A stretch of 64,000 nucleotides of DNA from Arsenophonus sp052174455 (lineage in GTDB: Bacteria; Pseudomonadota; Gammaproteobacteria; Enterobacterales; Enterobacteriaceae): contig JBQMRP010000030.1 of NCBI GenBank assembly GCA_052174455.1, positions 124,001 to 188,000 of the forward strand. The letters are read 5' to 3'. Numbering within the stretch: the stretch's first letter is position 1; every line of letters begins with the position of its first letter. The translations under genes and the position numbers were made by a program. Below the pieces are notes generated by a model. It was given only the letters and a program-made list of their open reading frames with translations. It made no database searches and was not told the DNA's origin. Shown here piece after piece: positions 1 through 9,459 of this stretch.

Positions 1-640
1 GTTGTAATAGTGGTATGTATAGTGGCTGGCGTATTATTTATGATTTAGAATAAAGTTATTAACTGTCAACATTTTTTTAAAAGTAACAGAAAATAGGATG
101 TCCACACATGATGTATTATGTTTTATGCATAAAATTTATGCCTTAGTTGGCTTAGACATTAATTATAATAATTCCTGATTATAATCTGTTTTTATATATG
201 TTTATAGTGTGAGTGTGTATCACCTGGAAATAATAACATGGTTTGTTATTTTATTGAGTCAATTGAGTTTTCTATAAGTAGATTAACAGCAGTTAGCTTA
301 ATATATTTTTAAATCAATATTATTTCCTTACGTGAAATATTTCACTTTGTTTTTTAGCACGCGTGCTTGTTCTCATGGTAATTAATCTAGGTATGACTTT
401 ATCATTAATTATTTGAGGTGTATTTTATTGATTGTTTTATGATCTATTTTGAATCATCTTTTCCATCATAAAATAATGAAAAATTATTAACAATAATCTG
501 TTTAACTGTTTAAAAATAATGGTAAGGTTAGTTTTATGATTGAAATGGATAAAGAATAAGTAAATAATCTTTTTATTTAAAAAATTACTAGACAGAATGC
601 GATTAAATCCGTACTATCCCTCACCCTTAACGGTGTTTAA
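1..640. other. Left-edge stretch without a recognisable gene
   Basis: The first 48 bases can be read as the hydrophobic end of a frame on the plus strand (VVIVVCIVAGVLFMI then stop). This could be the last residues of a membrane protein cut by the window edge; by enterobacterial gene order yifK would be expected here, but I could not confirm it. The rest is AT-rich and I see no gene. A weak promoter for the tRNA genes is possible just upstream of them, with CAGAAT at 593-598 as the -10 and no good -35. Confidence 0.3.
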
Positions 641-714
641 GCGCCCGTAGCTCAGATGGATAGAGCGCTGCCCTCCGGAGGTAGAGGTCTCAGGTTCAAG
701 TCCTGTCGGGCGCG
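641..714 (+). tRNA. argX: tRNA-Arg (CCG)
   Basis: A complete cloverleaf can be folded. The acceptor stem GCGCCCG (641-647) pairs with CGGGCGC (707-713), and the anticodon stem CTGCC/GGTAG encloses a loop with anticodon CCG at 675-677. The T-loop is TTCAAGT. It matches E. coli argX nearly base for base and opens the same argX-hisR-leuT-proM order. The 3' CCA that E. coli encodes has become CTA (715-717), so the CCA end would have to be added or repaired by the CCA-adding enzyme. It reads the Arg codon CGG, which is rare in such an AT-rich genome. Confidence 0.95.
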
Positions 715-787
715 CTATTTACTGCGTGCTCTATTACGATCTAGCAAATTAATGTTGTATATAATGAATTAAATTTTTAAAGATTTT

Positions 788-864
788 GGTGACTATAGCT
801 CAGTTGGTAGAGCCCCGGATTGTGATTCCGGTTGTCGTGGGTTCGAATCCCATTAGTCACCCCA
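788..864 (+). tRNA. hisR: tRNA-His (GTG)
   Basis: This is a complete tRNA with anticodon GTG at 822-824, an anticodon stem CCGGA/TCCGG, a T-loop TTCGAAT and an encoded CCA at 862-864. The extra 5' G at 788 faces C861, the -1 pair typical of tRNA-His. It lies 73 bases after tRNA-Arg, as in the enterobacterial argX-hisR-leuT-proM transcript, and is very close to E. coli hisR. It is probably the only His tRNA and therefore essential, which fits its preservation between dying neighbours. Confidence 0.97.
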
Positions 865-884
865 TATTTGTTTTAGTGTAGTTT

Positions 885-972
885 TCGAAGGTAACGGAAT
901 TAGTATATGTGCTAGCTTAAGGTGTTAGTATCTATCACTTACGGATAACTCAGTTCAAGTCTTCCTTTTTTT
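885..972 (+). pseudogene. leuT: Decayed tRNA-Leu (leuT)
   Basis: The sequence follows E. coli leuT through the D-arm and anticodon stem (CTAGC-loop-GTTAG, 912-928). The anticodon has changed from CAG to AAG. The 3' half of the acceptor stem has become a T-run that no longer pairs with the 5' half, and the T-stem (CTCAG against CTTCC) does not pair. The gene cannot give a normal tRNA. It occupies the leuT position directly after hisR. Confidence 0.85.
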
Positions 973-1036
973 ACTATAATATAAATAAGTTTTAAACTTA
1001 TATAAGAGAATCGTTAATAATAGAAATTATTTATTT

Positions 1037-1102
1037 TCTCTGAGTATAGCGAAATTGATTTTTAACAGTAGGTCAAAGGTTTAAATCCTCTCTTGCTGAC
1101 CA
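1037..1102 (+). pseudogene. proM: Decayed tRNA-Pro (proM)
   Basis: This is the remnant of the fourth tRNA of the argX operon. The 3' part (AGGTTTAAATCCTCTCTTGCTGACCA in outline) still resembles the T-arm, acceptor stem and CCA of E. coli proM. About a dozen bases of the D-arm are missing and the UGG anticodon is gone. In E. coli the UGG Pro tRNA is essential, so another copy must exist elsewhere in this genome. Confidence 0.8.
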
Positions 1103-1129
1103 AGTTTTAAAGAAATCCTGCAATTATTG

Positions 1130-1500
1130 TCTATGCTAGCAATGGTTATATTGGGTAGAAATCCTTTCTAACAGTACAAGGGATTTTTGTTACAGAAGCT
1201 TTTATAAAAAAAAGTAAAAAGTTACAAAGATCAAAGAGACTATTTACTTACTCTCTACTAATATAAAGCTGCATCTCATTAGTTGGCTCGTGACAATCTA
1301 TCAGATGATATCGATTCATGCATAAATTAATTCACTTCACTTTTATCCTCTTCATATTATTACAATGAACATGTTATTCGCTGAATATTCATTATGATTA
1401 TACTGATATCATTGCAAATCCCTAATTACAGAAAAAGAGTAACAATCTTACTGGGAAGTCCTTTGGCAAAACTCTATAATTAAGGATGGGATAGTTGATT
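1130..1500 (+). mobile_element. IS1595-family remnant, 5' part only
   Basis: This piece aligns by eye with the first third of the fuller IS1595-type copies at 11,420 and 55,020, including the left end (GGGTAGAAATCC near 1,153), the coding start and the zinc-finger segment. It carries many stops and small indels. It stops where an IS256-type element begins at about 1,503, so the IS256 insertion or a later deletion truncated it. The family was assigned from the composite translation of all copies. Confidence 0.7.
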
Positions 1501-1502
1501 TA

Positions 1503-2875
1503 TTAGTAAATCTTGGTGTACGACAATCAGATTACAGCTCCACACTGATACTTTGTGAATTTCTTCTCCATTCTTAAATTGAATATTGTTTACTACCATG
1601 GTAAACAGATTAATTACATTATCTGGTTCTAGCGTTTTTGCGTAGACTAGAGCAAGTTTAAATACCATTGAAAGGGTTGTTTTTCTTAAACTATATAGTG
1701 CTCGTGCGTCAGATTTGTAGTTTCACTGTCGCAAAAGCCGACTCAATCGAATTCGTCGTTCTTATGACGCCAAGTGGACTAACGGAAAATCGTAGAATAT
1801 CAGCCATTCTTCTCGCTCTTTCTTCACCTTATTCATCTCTGCAGAATACCACTAAAAACCTTGCAACAAAACATCAAGCACTATTAGCAGCATCAGGGCT
1901 CTCTCTGCTAGCCTATATCTCCCGCATTTCACTCTTAATTCGATTGTTGCCCTTTAGGGAGTAAAGCCAACTATATTGTTATTTTATCTATTCAACAGTA
2001 TTGTGCTGCATGTCCAGAAATATATTTTACCATTGCATTCCAAAACTAAGGACAGCGATTCCTGTATTAAGCTAGCCATGGAAGATGCGATTAAGCTACA
2101 CGCTCGCAGGATATTAGAAGTTAAACTCAGTTCGCTTCTAACTCTTGATAGACATTTTTGAGCGCAATAAGCTCTTTACGTGAATGCGCAGTCTCGCAGA
2201 TAATGATTAGCAGGTAAAGGCAATTAACTTCCTAACAGGACGGGTTATGCTATTAGCTAAGAAATAGATCTAGGTATATCACTTAAATTATAAATTTAGG
2301 ATTGGCTGTGCTCTTTAAACTATTACTGTTTCAGTCTACTGATGGTACTTTAAAGAGAGCGTGTGCTTTTTTACCAGGATTGTTACCAGAGTTTTATAAA
2401 AATCACCAGTAGCTGTAATTTGTAGGTGCAGCTATGAGAACAAACTCTTTTATTGCTTTTACACGCTTCAGATAAGGCGGTAATAATAACTTATTGAAGG
2501 ATATTCCGTTGCCGCGCTACAATCCCTAATCTTAGGCGCTTTAATCTCAATATTGCTAATAACAGTTTTATATGACTCGTTATGGCAAATAATTGTTACG
2601 GACGACGGATAAGATCCTTAGACAAGGCGACATTCAGCATGTTGTTACAGTGTCGCTTTGAGTTGAACCTCAACAGAGATGCTACCAGAGATCAATGATG
2701 TTATTACAAATAAGTTCATGCAAGGACTAAGGTAATATTTAGTTTGCGGATACCTGTATAGATTAGGACTTTTCATGGCATATCATCTCTCTGTGATTGA
2801 CATCATTCACGAAATTAATCAGCAGGATACCGTCAATATTTCTGAAACTAAATACCTAGAAATAAATAACTCGTT
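1503..2875 (-). mobile_element. IS256-family (Mutator) element, degenerate, copy 1
   Basis: This is the first of about 13 relatives in the window. Read on the minus strand and averaged over copies, the 3' half of the transposase gives segments such as LEKDREELLAFY, then HWASIRTTNSIES, then a stretch ending VNNVQFKDGEQIYEASEWN. That order is the hallmark of IS256/Mutator transposases (IS285-like). The outer ends of the family are roughly AGTTATACTTATTTCTGGTG on the 5' side and AAGTTATTAGCAAATTTAGTG on the 3' side, sharing GTTAT and GTGTATG as an imperfect inverted repeat. This copy has stops in all frames, so no transposase can be made. Confidence 0.8.
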
Positions 2876-3144
2876 ATTTTTATCTTTTTATAAAAATTTG
2901 TCGTGTGTTAATTAACAAATTTAATAGATAATCTATCAATACTAGAGATTTAATTTAATAAAAAATAAAGAAAAAATATAAGTTTTACTAAATTTTTTAA
3001 TAAAAGACAGTTTAATAATGCATATCGTGGATTGTATGGTAATCAAGATAAATTTAACTTTTTTGTTAAAAGACAACCAATAGTTAATTGCTAGATTTTT
3101 ATTCAAAAATAGGCGTAAATATTTTTTTGAGTAAAAGCAATTTT

Positions 3145-3160
3145 TGGTATAAATCTTACT
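3145..3160 (+). promoter_or_regulatory. Sigma54-type promoter of glmZ
   Basis: TGGTATAAATCTTACT matches the sigma54 consensus TGGCAC-N5-TTGCW at the right spacing: GG at 3146-3147 for the -24 element and AC, instead of GC, at 3158-3159 for the -12. Counting 12 bases on puts +1 at 3171, which is exactly where homology to the E. coli GlmZ 5' end begins. Enterobacterial glmZ genes are known to use sigma54 promoters. Whether rpoN and its activator survive in this genome cannot be seen here. Confidence 0.55.
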
Positions 3161-3170
3161 TTAAGATAGA

Positions 3171-3376
3171 ATAGAGATTCTCATTCTGCTTCTTGTAATA
3201 GGGTTTAGCATCCTAAACTATAGGGGTAATAATCGCAGAGCCAATTTAATATGTCTATTGTCTACGTTATCGATGCATGATATTGATCACAAATCGAACT
3301 CAACGTTTAGTGAGGTTGTTATAATTCGTCTGTAGACCTAATTATATTTTAACACCTATTTTTAGTAGGTGTTTTT
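3171..3376 (+). ncRNA. glmZ: GlmZ-like small RNA
   Basis: GlmZ base-pairs with glmS mRNA in enterobacteria and raises synthesis of glucosamine-6-phosphate synthase; RapZ and Hfq are its partners. About 206 bases here align with E. coli GlmZ (about 207 nt). The 5' end has ATTCTCATTC; next comes CGCAGAGCC (3234-3242), then CAACGTTTAGTGAGG (3301-3315), TAGACCT near 3333 and a terminator hairpin. The location before hemY on the opposite strand is also the E. coli one. The first stem (CATTCC with GGAATG in E. coli) looks weakened, so the RNA may be diverging or dying. I recognised it from sequence and position; no covariance model was run. Confidence 0.7.
3351..3376 (+). terminator. Intrinsic terminator of glmZ
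   Basis: AACACCTA (3351-3358) pairs with TAGGTGTT (3366-3373) across a 7-base loop and is followed by more T residues. The hairpin sits where the E. coli GlmZ terminator lies. Only its base composition has shifted, with pairing kept. Confidence 0.8.
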
Positions 3377-3559
3377 ATTTTTGTTAATTATTTAGGAAAG
3401 CTAAAATTTTATTCAAAGCAAAATTATTAAATAGTATTATTGATGATATCTAATATAGATGTATATACATTAAAAATATCAAATTAATCAATAAAAATAA
3501 AAGCTTCTGAAAGTTAGAAATAAGGTTAAAATAACAGAGAAGAGAGATTCCTGTCATCA

Positions 3560-4775
3560 ATTTCATACTTTAATGAAAAATAAGTCATATAGGTAAATAT
3601 GTGCTGCTTCTTTTGCTTTATGTTGTTTATCTAAAGAATAAGCAACTTAAGCAAAGTTGTGAGTATTATAGGATGTTTTGTGCTAAAGCAAACTTAAAGT
3701 ATTTTTCTGCTTCTTGCTGTTTAGGATGCTACAATGTAAGTTGACATAATATGCCATTTAGTAATGGCATTGCAGCACTTACCTGATTATTTTATTAGAT
3801 TGATTAGAATTTTATTTTTTTACTTTTCTATCGCTAACTCATAAATAAAAAACCAACAATAAAAGATGTTCATTATATTGTTGGTTTAAGTCAGCAATAA
3901 TAATTTTTTGTTATTTCACTATTAACAGCTTTAATAAAGCGAGTAGTAAAGATTGATTGTAATATCAGTTATGCCGTATTTTACCTCCATGAGGCAGATT
4001 GGCGCCAATATTTTGAATTTTCATTGCTAATTTAAGCCATAGATTGATTAATTAGTTTTTATAATCGTCTTTACATAATTCATCAATCTCTTCCGTGTTA
4101 TATAACTTTTCTTTTTTTGCATAACTGCAAAAGTTTAATAATCATTTGATAAACCATTGAATGTTAATAGGTTTGTTCTGCTATTCTGAAGATTTCAAAG
4201 TGGTGTCGCGATGGGTTGCTTCTGTAATTCAGAAGTTTATCAACATTATGACGTGTTATATAAATTTTATCTTCAGTAAGTTGTATGCGAATTCTTGTAA
4301 TGTTAACAGGAGGTTGATAACTACTCGTAACCTCTGCTTTTGCGTTCAAGGTATTTGATTGGTACGATATTAATCATTGCCTTGTTGATAGGTTCTTCTC
4401 CTGCCAGTAAATAGATAACAACCAGTTATTCTGTATAGTCGGAATAACTGGTTAGAAATTTTTCTACATTATGAAATCACCTTATTTTAATTTAGAAATG
4501 CTTTTTTATTTGATTATTCACTTTATGATATTTCAAGCTTTTTATCTAATCATGATTTAATAAAATCATACCGTAAATACGATTATAGTATCAGAAAAGA
4601 AAATAGAAAATAAATTATAAAATAATAAAATAGATAACTAAACTAATTAAACTGGTTTCAATATCGTAGTTATTGATTTGGATAAGCACATAACTTTAGT
4701 CCCCCGATAATGGGATAATGATGATACTAGAAATGAGTAGATAAAAAGATCAGAACTTTTCTCATTGCAACCAAA
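3560..4775 (-). pseudogene. hemY: hemY pseudogene (heme-operon membrane/TPR protein)
   Basis: HemY is an inner-membrane protein with tetratricopeptide repeats encoded at the end of the enterobacterial hemCDXY operon. The start near 4,775 reads MRKVLIF, followed by a decayed membrane segment and YDIETS. The middle (4,164-4,349) has VNITRIRIQL and NVDKLL followed by RIAEQTY, and the 3' part near 3,600-3,720 has EAEKYFKFALAQ and DKQHKAKEAA. The span of about 405 codons equals the usual length, so this gene died by point mutations and small frameshifts, with no large deletion. It is on the same strand as and downstream of dead hemX. Confidence 0.8.
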
Positions 4776-4809
4776 TCCCTCTTCTCCCATTCTGCACGGT
4801 TTTTATTGA

Positions 4810-6032
4810 TTGGTTTACCGCTTTTTTGTTAGTGTAGGGTATTATTTATCTCATGATTTGTACTTTTTTAGTTGGTTGCGTTTTTACGGTATCGTTGTTG
4901 GAAAAATGGATTTAATCTTAAATATGTTTTCAACGCTTTATCTCGAGTAGAAATAAACTTTTTAATTTTCCAAGAATATCCATTATAATAGGTTACTTAA
5001 TAAGTTTAGCAACTTTAGTAAGGAAGGTTTTTTGTTAAGTCGTTGGTATTGAAGTAAATTCGAATCTAGGTTGAATCTTTTTTTAAAGATTATTTAGAAT
5101 TTTATTCTTGATTGTGAGGGTATGGATAAGTTTGGCGTTAATCCAGTAATTATTCTTGAATATTGGCGCGTAGGTAAATATCCTAACTAGCTGGAAATAA
5201 AGGTGTTTCATAAAAAAACTCTAGAATGAATTGTAAAAAATTTTTACTAAACTTTTCTTAACTTTGGTTCAGATTTTTTCTGATAATCAACAACTTTCTT
5301 GGATAATATTAAATCCTATCTTCATAAACGAAGATAGGATTTAATATTATCATTTATGAATAAATTATCGATATCACTATTAAGTTGATTAAGTCTTAAA
5401 ATAATTCCATCATAATTTATTTAGATGCTGGTGGGATAAGAACACTGATATCCTTATTAAGTATTTATTGAATCTCAATTAAATTAGATAATTTAGATAA
5501 TTCATTTATTCCTGATAGGAATAATCTCCCCCGTTAGCACTTTTAATAAGCTAATCGTAGTAACTTGATTATAGTCATTAGAAAATTTTGGCTAGCTATT
5601 TTAGTTAAAAAATTAACTTGAGTAAATAAGCAGTATTTATACATCTGCACTTGAAAGTGCTATGATTTATGCATGTAATTCTTTAATACGCTGTTCAAAT
5701 TGTTTCTTATATTCTTTCTTCTCTAACTGAGAAGAAACATTGGGATTTAATTAATTGGTTGATTTACTGTTTTTTATTTCTTATTGACGGTTGTAGTTCA
5801 CTTATTTGTTTTTGTGATTAGCTGCTTTCATTAATTATTTATTGATATTTTTATATTAAAGATAATGATAGAAATCACCACTCAGTATGATAATAAGTAC
5901 GATAGTAAGTATACTACTAAACAGATTAGAATGCTTTTGCTTATGGTAGATACTGTTTTTTGTAGAAAATTCCTTGCTGTTTTGAAGTATTTGATAAATT
6001 TCATTTGCTTCATTCTATTTGTTTTGTTCCAT
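4810..6032 (-). pseudogene. hemX: hemX pseudogene
   Basis: HemX is a membrane-anchored protein of the hem operon (once thought to be uroporphyrinogen methyltransferase-like). The reading starts at the ATG whose complement is 6030-6032 (MEQNK, then a stop) and is followed by a hydrophobic segment SILTIVLIIILSG near 5,900. A charged coiled segment follows near 5,700 (QLEKKEYKKQFEQRIKELHA). KLASQNFL near 5,580 corresponds to KLAGRKLW of E. coli. Every frame is interrupted. The limits are approximate, especially the 3' end next to hemY. Confidence 0.7.
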
Positions 6033-6061
6033 CGTAATTAATATCTTAATATTAGTTTACA

Positions 6062-6793
6062 TTAATGCTTGAAATAATGAATCATTATTAGCGTTTTTAG
6101 CTACTTTTACTGATTTGCTACCATAATTGGTAATTAGTATTGGCTAAACGTTTACTGACAATGATTAAGTGGCGAGAAAGTAACCAAAGTTTAACCTCAT
6201 CTCTAATTAAATTAAATAATAAATGTAATATTTCGCTACTGGTAATAATAATTGTTCTAATATTGCTTCCTGCCATTGTAAGTGAAAAGTGTGTCTATTA
6301 ATGTTTTATTGATTGACGTTGATAACACTATAATAGTCAATATGACTTCTGCACGATTTTAATGTTGCGGCGAGTAATTCACGTCCACCGTTACCGCATA
6401 ATAACAAAGATTTTTTTCCTAATAGTGATTGTAATCCAGTTAATTCAAGTAATGTTTTACTAGTTTCACCATCTTGAGATATAGTTGAAAAGACAAATTA
6501 GTTAAATTATGAAAAGTAGACGCTGTTGAATGCCCTATACCCTAATAGTATAGGACATTAGGCCGCTATCGTCCTGCTAAAAAAGTATTGAATTAACATG
6601 GCCATACCGTATTTGCTGATAAGAAAAAAACTGATCACCATCAATTAGCTTGGCTAATTTATCCAGTAAAAGAGTTAGTTTATTACTGGTATAATTTAAT
6701 TAGTGGGATATGAAAGGCCATTTTCTCTAATGATCTAATACGTTGAATAAGGTTTTTATCGCTTGGTTTTGGTCTGGTGACCAATATACTCAT
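6062..6793 (-). pseudogene. hemD: hemD pseudogene (uroporphyrinogen-III synthase)
   Basis: HemD closes hydroxymethylbilane to uroporphyrinogen III, the branch point to heme and siroheme. The start is clear (MSILVTRPKPSDKNL, ATG complement at 6791-6793). A fairly well-kept segment near 6,360-6,480 reads LLGKKSLLLCGNGGRELLAATL, matching the RGNGGREL motif region. The end near 6,070 reads IKVAKNANNDSLFQAL, as in the C-terminus IKVADNADNDALLRAL. Stops and frameshifts separate these pieces. It overlapped hemC in the ancestor, as in E. coli. Confidence 0.88.
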
Positions 6794-6799
6794 TGCAAA

Positions 6800-7731
6800 A
6801 ATACTTCTGAGAAAATTTTGTTAAGAATTTGTTTACCACCGTTATTGAGTAATTCTTCCGCAAGCTCAATACTCGATTATTGAGCATCTTCAGGTTTGAA
6901 TATCGTTCTGAACAAATAGAATAACTACCATTTATTGCATAAATATTACCGCTCTAAGCTAAATTTGTTTATTTTTCCATATAGCATAACTATTTATTGG
7001 GACTTGGCAGTTATCTTCTAATAGATTATTGACGGCTAGTTCTGCTTAAATCCAGATAGCAGAATCATGATGATGTAATGGCGCTAAAAAATTTTTTTGT
7101 TGTAGTCATTAAAGCGGAATTCAATAGCAATTGCGCCTTGTCCAACAGGAGGTAATGAATGCATGGCGGCAGAGGTATGCGTATGCGCGTTTCTAAATTT
7201 AGACGTTTTTATGCCAGCTGCAGCAAGAATAATACCATCGTATTCACCATTGGCTAATTTATTTAGCCGTGTTTCGATATTACCACGTAGATTTCGAATG
7301 ACTAAGTTCGGATAAGTATGACGTAGCTCTGGCATTAACGACATAAGCTTGATTTTTTTATAATGCTTTTATCTGGAAGCTCATCAAGGGAATCGTATTG
7401 ATTAGATACAAAGGCATCACGAGGGATGTCCTCACTGACAAATAGCCATTAATCCTAAGTTATTAGGAAACGTAGCGGGAATATCTTTTATGAAATGAAC
7501 AGAAATATCAGCTAGGTTTTCTAATAGTAAATTTCTAATTCTTTAACAAAAAGTCCTTTGCCACTAATTTTAGACAGGGGAATATCATCCAGAATACAAC
7601 ATTTAGTAGTCATGAGAATAAGTTTGATGTTAGTGTTGGATGATATTTTTCTAATTGTATTTTTATGAAAATCGCTTGCCACATTGCTAATGGACTTTTC
7701 CTTATTGTAATATGCAGTCTTTCTATTAACA
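6800..7731 (-). pseudogene. hemC: hemC pseudogene (hydroxymethylbilane synthase)
   Basis: HemC joins four porphobilinogen molecules into hydroxymethylbilane. The start (MLIERLHITIRKSPLAMWQA, complement of 7731) and successive blocks follow the E. coli protein: KDIPATFPNNLGL, SVRTSLVMPLYLINTIPL, then 7084-7344 with LVIRNLRGNIETRLNKL, NGEYDGIILAAAGIK and PPVGQGAIAIEFR. The end near 6,830 has SIELAEELLNN. The dipyrromethane-cofactor cysteine region is decayed. Several frameshifts and stops break the gene. It was divergent from cyaA, as in all enterobacteria. Confidence 0.92.
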
Positions 7732-8060
7732 TATTTTCTTAGGTAATTAGATTATAAGTAAAATATAAAGGAAAGGTAGATGGTTTTAATATTTTGGTAA
7801 ATTTTTACCAATTGGTAATTAATTGTTTTAATAAGTATAGCTAATATATAGTACAATTTATAAAAAAAGTAGATAGGAGGTAACAACTATTTGCAAATAT
7901 TTGTTCTTTTGAATAAAGAAAACAAATATATATTTAATTAATTGTTCTTTTTATGCAACTTATCTATCTGAAACTCTTAGAAACGAAAAAAATTTTTATG
8001 TAAAAGAGTGGACAGTATTTAGTGTGAATAATAAACAGTTAATAGCTAAGGATAACATAC

Positions 8061-8096
8061 TTTACATTTTTGGTATAAAATGTTAAAATAATCACA
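8061..8096 (+). promoter_or_regulatory. cyaA promoter with overlapping CRP site
   Basis: TTTACA (8061-8066), a 17-base spacer and TAAAAT (8084-8089) form a good sigma70 promoter 120 bases before the cyaA start. TGTTA-N6-TCACA (8081-8096) covers the -10 and differs from the CRP consensus TGTGA-N6-TCACA at one base. E. coli cyaA P2 has a CRP site in the same place, where cAMP-CRP represses cyaA. The rest of the hemC-cyaA gap (7,732-8,060) shows nothing else I can name. Confidence 0.7.
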
Positions 8097-8208
8097 TTTC
8101 TATCAACCATTCAAAATAGGTTATCACTGTTATCGTTTTTAAATTTCAAAGGAAATGAATGGATGAGTTAAGGTTATTTATTTTTTAAAATTAGTTCAGG
8201 TAAAACTT

Positions 8209-9459
8209 TTGTACTTTTATAGTGAGACACTAAAAAAAAGATTGGATGCAATCAATCAATTACGACTGGAACGAGCATTATCTTCTATGAATGAAGCGTT
8301 CAAGCATGTGTATGGATTGCTACCAGTTTTATTAAATTATCATCACCCCATGTTACCTGGTTATATTGAAGGTAATGTACCTTTTGGTGTCTGTTTTTTT
8401 GTGCCTGATGTTCAACAAATTTATTGGTTAAAACAATTTGATTTATATTTTTTTTGTGAATTAGCTTCACAACAAACTAATGATGAATTACCTATTACAG
8501 GTATTTATTCTATGGGAAGTACCTCATCAATTGGACAAAATGATATTTCTGATTTGGATATTTGGGTATGCCATCAGTCATGGTTAGATGAAGAAGAAAG
8601 ACAATTTATGCAAAAAAAATGTATATTAATTCAGCAATGGGCATCCTCGCTTGGTATAGATGTTACTTTTTTTTTAATTGATGAAAATCGTTTTCGCCAT
8701 CATTCAAGTGGTGGTTTGAGTAATGAAGATTGCGAAACAAGACAACATGTATTGTTGTTGGATGAATTTTATCGTACAGCTGTTCGCATGGCTGGAAAAC
8801 GTTTACTATGGATGATGGTACCTGCAGAAGAAGAAACTAATTATGATGAATATGTTTTATTGTTGTACGCTAGAGGCGTATTAACTCCAAATGAGTGGTT
8901 GGATTTAGGCGGCTTAGGTGAATTATCAGCTGAAGAATATTTTTGTGCTAGTTTATGGCAACTTCATAAAAGTGTTCATTCTCCTTATAAAGCTGTTTTG
9001 AAAAGTATTTTACTGGAAGCTTATTCTTGGGAATACCCACGTGGTATGTTGTTGGCAATGGAATTTAAGCAATGTTTGCATGCAGGAGAAATCATTTCTT
9101 ATGGTCTGGATGCCTATTGTTTAATGTTAGAACGTGTTACGCGTTATTTGATGGAAATTAATGATTTTAAACGTCTTGATTTGATTCGTTGCTGTTTTTA
9201 TCTCAAAGTTTGTGAAAAATTATCTTGTAAAAACAAGATCTCGGTAAGTGATAGTTGGCGAAGAAATGTGTTATCGCAACTTGTTCTTTCCTGGGGGTGG
9301 AATATAAATCGATTAAGTGTCCTCGACAAGCAAAATTTTTGTAAAATACCGCAGGCTCGAGATGCAGATAATGAATTATTTGATATCATGATGCAAAGTT
9401 ATCGTAATCTTATTCGTTTTGCTCATCGTAAAAATTTGCGGATTAATGCAGATCTATAA
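8209..9459 (+). CDS. cyaA: Adenylate cyclase class I, truncated to the catalytic half
   Basis: CyaA makes cAMP from ATP. The 416 residues follow the first half of the 848-residue E. coli enzyme closely, starting MYFYSETLKKRLDAINQL from a TTG codon; TTG is also the start in E. coli and keeps expression low. The nucleotidyltransferase signature GSTSSIGQ...SDLDIW lies at residues 103-118 with the two catalytic Asp near 115 and 117. FFLIDENRFRHH and LLLDEFYRTAVR are conserved. The frame ends at a TAA (9457-9459) standing where homologues have a Gln codon, just after NLIRFAHRKNL. The lost C-terminal half is the PTS/glucose-regulated part; in E. coli the N-terminal half alone carries catalysis. The frame is clean for 1.25 kb and the promoter is retained, so an active, unregulated cyclase is plausible; recent inactivation is the alternative. 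Confidence 0.85.
   Translation: MYFYSETLKKRLDAINQLRLERALSSMNEAFKHVYGLLPVLLNYHHPMLPGYIEGNVPFGVCFFVPDVQQIYWLKQFDLYFFCELASQQTNDELPITGIYSMGSTSSIGQNDISDLDIWVCHQSWLDEEERQFMQKKCILIQQWASSLGIDVTFFLIDENRFRHHSSGGLSNEDCETRQHVLLLDEFYRTAVRMAGKRLLWMMVPAEEETNYDEYVLLLYARGVLTPNEWLDLGGLGELSAEEYFCASLWQLHKSVHSPYKAVLKSILLEAYSWEYPRGMLLAMEFKQCLHAGEIISYGLDAYCLMLERVTRYLMEINDFKRLDLIRCCFYLKVCEKLSCKNKISVSDSWRRNVLSQLVLSWGWNINRLSVLDKQNFCKIPQARDADNELFDIMMQSYRNLIRFAHRKNLRINADL

Noticed and set aside
1668..1964. 98-codon open frame on the plus strand
   Set aside because: It is the antisense of the IS256 transposase region on the minus strand; similar antisense frames recur at other copies (for example 61,447-61,944 and 41,175-41,363).
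3850..3888. Hairpin AACCAACAATA/TATTGTTGGTT as a terminator
   Set aside because: The pairing is real, but it lies inside hemY homology, which continues on both sides, and it lacks a proper T-run.
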